Origin: Centroberyx gerrardi
Taxonomy: Eukaryota; Chordata; Actinopteri; Beryciformes; Berycidae
DNA: 64,000 bases
Direction: 5' to 3'
NCBI RefSeq assembly: GCF_048128805.1
Contig: NC_136003.1
Span: 19,922,840-19,986,839, forward strand
Shown in pieces: positions 62,490 through 64,000 of this stretch; the first letter of the stretch is position 1; every line of letters starts with the position of its first letter. Under the pieces are notes generated by a model. It was given only the letters and a program-made list of their open reading frames with translations. It was not told the DNA's origin and searched no databases. The position numbers and the translations under genes are program-made.

Positions 62490-64000
62490 ATCTCCAGCAG
62501 TATGCAGTAATACCACCCAGTTCCTGTCTTGCCGACTTCCTCATTTTTTTTCTTTCTTTCATTTCCCCGGGTGTTCATGCACTGCTGCTCTGTACTGTGC
62601 GCACAAGGGTCGGGTGTCGAAAACAAGAGATGACGACCAAAATGTCGATATCGGAGATGGATGAGAGACCTAGAGGCTACAGCCTGTGGGATGGACACCC
62701 AACATGAAGGTCTCCACATGGAGAAGTTGTGCCTCACCTCTTCTACTTCATACCCACTCTGGCCTTATGGCACATGTTGTCAACCTTCATCCAGGTTTCC
62801 TTTTTACGTGATTTTCTTAGGGATTTCTGGATGTGTGTTTGCGCGATATTTGAGAAAGTCAGCAGAGAAAGAGTGAGATGAATTGTTTCAGGTTTACAGT
62901 ACCTAATGGTCTCTGCTGCACCCCATCCCCCACCTCCTGGACTCTGTCTCTCTTTCTCAAATTTATGACTTGTCAAGAGGTAATATTTTCCCTTTTTAAA
63001 TTCTTTCTATTGAACTGGAAAAACAGGCTAAGAATTCAAGTGAAAACTGACCTAGGTTGGTAGTGGAGAGGTGGTACACAAGCATCAGGTCTTTAAAGCA
63101 CAAGTAGTTAAACAGCGTAGGCCCCGCCCCGTGAAATGCAAGGGCAAGATCCATAATTTAACCGGTATATATTTCTTATTCACAAACACTTAAAGTTCTT
63201 GTTTATTGTATTATCACTAGGACAACACTGTTAATAATGTATCTATTTTTTGTTTTCTCTATTGTCATAAATCTACTGGCTGTAAAATAGGTTAATCTAT
63301 TGGTTAGTGTATGTTTGTTCACTTGTAAAATTATATTGTGATTATTTCAGACTTTATTTACTTCTTCTGAAAGTCGTCTGATTTTGTAGAGGGTCCGGGG
63401 TACGTAAGAATGTAATTTTATGTAAAGTTGTAAATTATAACTTATTAAAACTATAAGTGTTATTTAAGAATTTGCGGCTGTTGGCCCTTTGTATTGTAAA
63501 AGAAGAGAATAATTGGTGACGACTCCATGAAGAGGCAGGCGTGGGACACTGCAAGAGGAAGTGTCACAAGGATGAAAGTGTGCGCCTCCCAGAGCAGTTA
63601 TTTACATATGTGGGCTTGATAAGCTTAAACCGCTTTACCTGGGGCCCCTTGCAGCGATAGACTCTGCTATTGTGGTGTGTGGGCTTAGAATTCTTGACGG
63701 CCGCACAGAAAACAATTTTATGTGGCGCTGAGGGTGAACTTGTGGGAGTCTTGTTTTTAGCCCCGGCCAATAAAAAAATTCCATGTTTACCGACAGCTAC
63801 ATTCACAACAGAAAAGTCCACGTAATGTTCTTTTCTAATTCGAATTTAGGAGCTTAATGCTCTCAGTCCCACCAAGGGAAAGCAATTATTTTTTTGAGTT
63901 TTGGGCACTGGAATGAAATTACATGGAATATCTGATTAAAACTGCAATATCTGACAATGGCAGCAGTAGAGGGCTGCCAGGAGAACTCTGTGTGCACATG
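62490..64000 (+). other. gprc5c 3' UTR and downstream flank
   Basis: Sequence after the stop codon has no assignable ORF. I saw no canonical AATAAA in the likely UTR. An ATTAAA variant near 63443 in an AT-rich stretch is the best polyadenylation candidate. From about 63500 to the right edge I see nothing I can name; the 85-codon minus-strand frame at 63564-63821 has no family features. Confidence 0.45.

Overview
This window is vertebrate nuclear DNA, almost certainly from a teleost fish. The genes have many short exons with GT-AG introns. The proteins are clear orthologues of vertebrate genes. The spacers are AT-rich and full of (CA)n/(TG)n microsatellites, short hAT-like DNA elements and SINE/LINE remnants of the kind common in ray-finned fish. 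I see no prokaryotic, viral or organellar features, and I could not identify the species.

Layout. (1) 1-3079, minus: the 5' half of a Cys-loop ligand-gated ion channel (5-HT3/ZACN-like). Its membrane exons lie off the left edge. (2) 3080-11319: spacer with an AT minisatellite, a perfect 26-bp hairpin and a degenerate roughly 1-kb inverted/tandem repeat. (3) 11340-12494, plus: kcnj16 (Kir5.1-like). (4) 16472-17803, plus: kcnj2 (Kir2.1), with a probable non-coding first exon ending at 13632. (5) About 20-37.7 kb: a gene-poor stretch with microsatellites, a hAT-type miniature element with target-site duplication, a SINE, a LINE tail and a TIR element. (6) 39772-48749, minus: map2k6 (MKK6), reconstructed as 12 coding exons, 336 aa. 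(7) 50088-53499, minus: btbd17, 3 coding exons, 484 aa. (8) 58907-62489, plus: gprc5c, 4 coding exons after a probable non-coding first exon, 413 aa, with a hAT-like element in its last intron.

The gene content (KCNJ16, KCNJ2, MAP2K6, BTBD17, GPRC5C, possibly ZACN) matches genes on human chromosome 17q24-q25, so this is a conserved synteny block. The local order differs from human, where MAP2K6 precedes KCNJ16 and KCNJ2 in the same orientation. The genes do not form one pathway. The two inward rectifiers are a tandem pair of related potassium-channel genes; the rest are a stress-kinase kinase, a secreted BTB-BACK protein, an orphan class C receptor and a neurotransmitter-type channel.

I did not find an undescribed multi-gene system. 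The more interesting points are transposon insertions with recognisable target duplications (one 23 bp past a splice donor), several long perfect inverted repeats, substitutions at functional positions in the Kir channels, and the rearranged gene order. Exon boundaries were set by hand from splice sites, reading phase and remembered family sequences, and no alignment was run.
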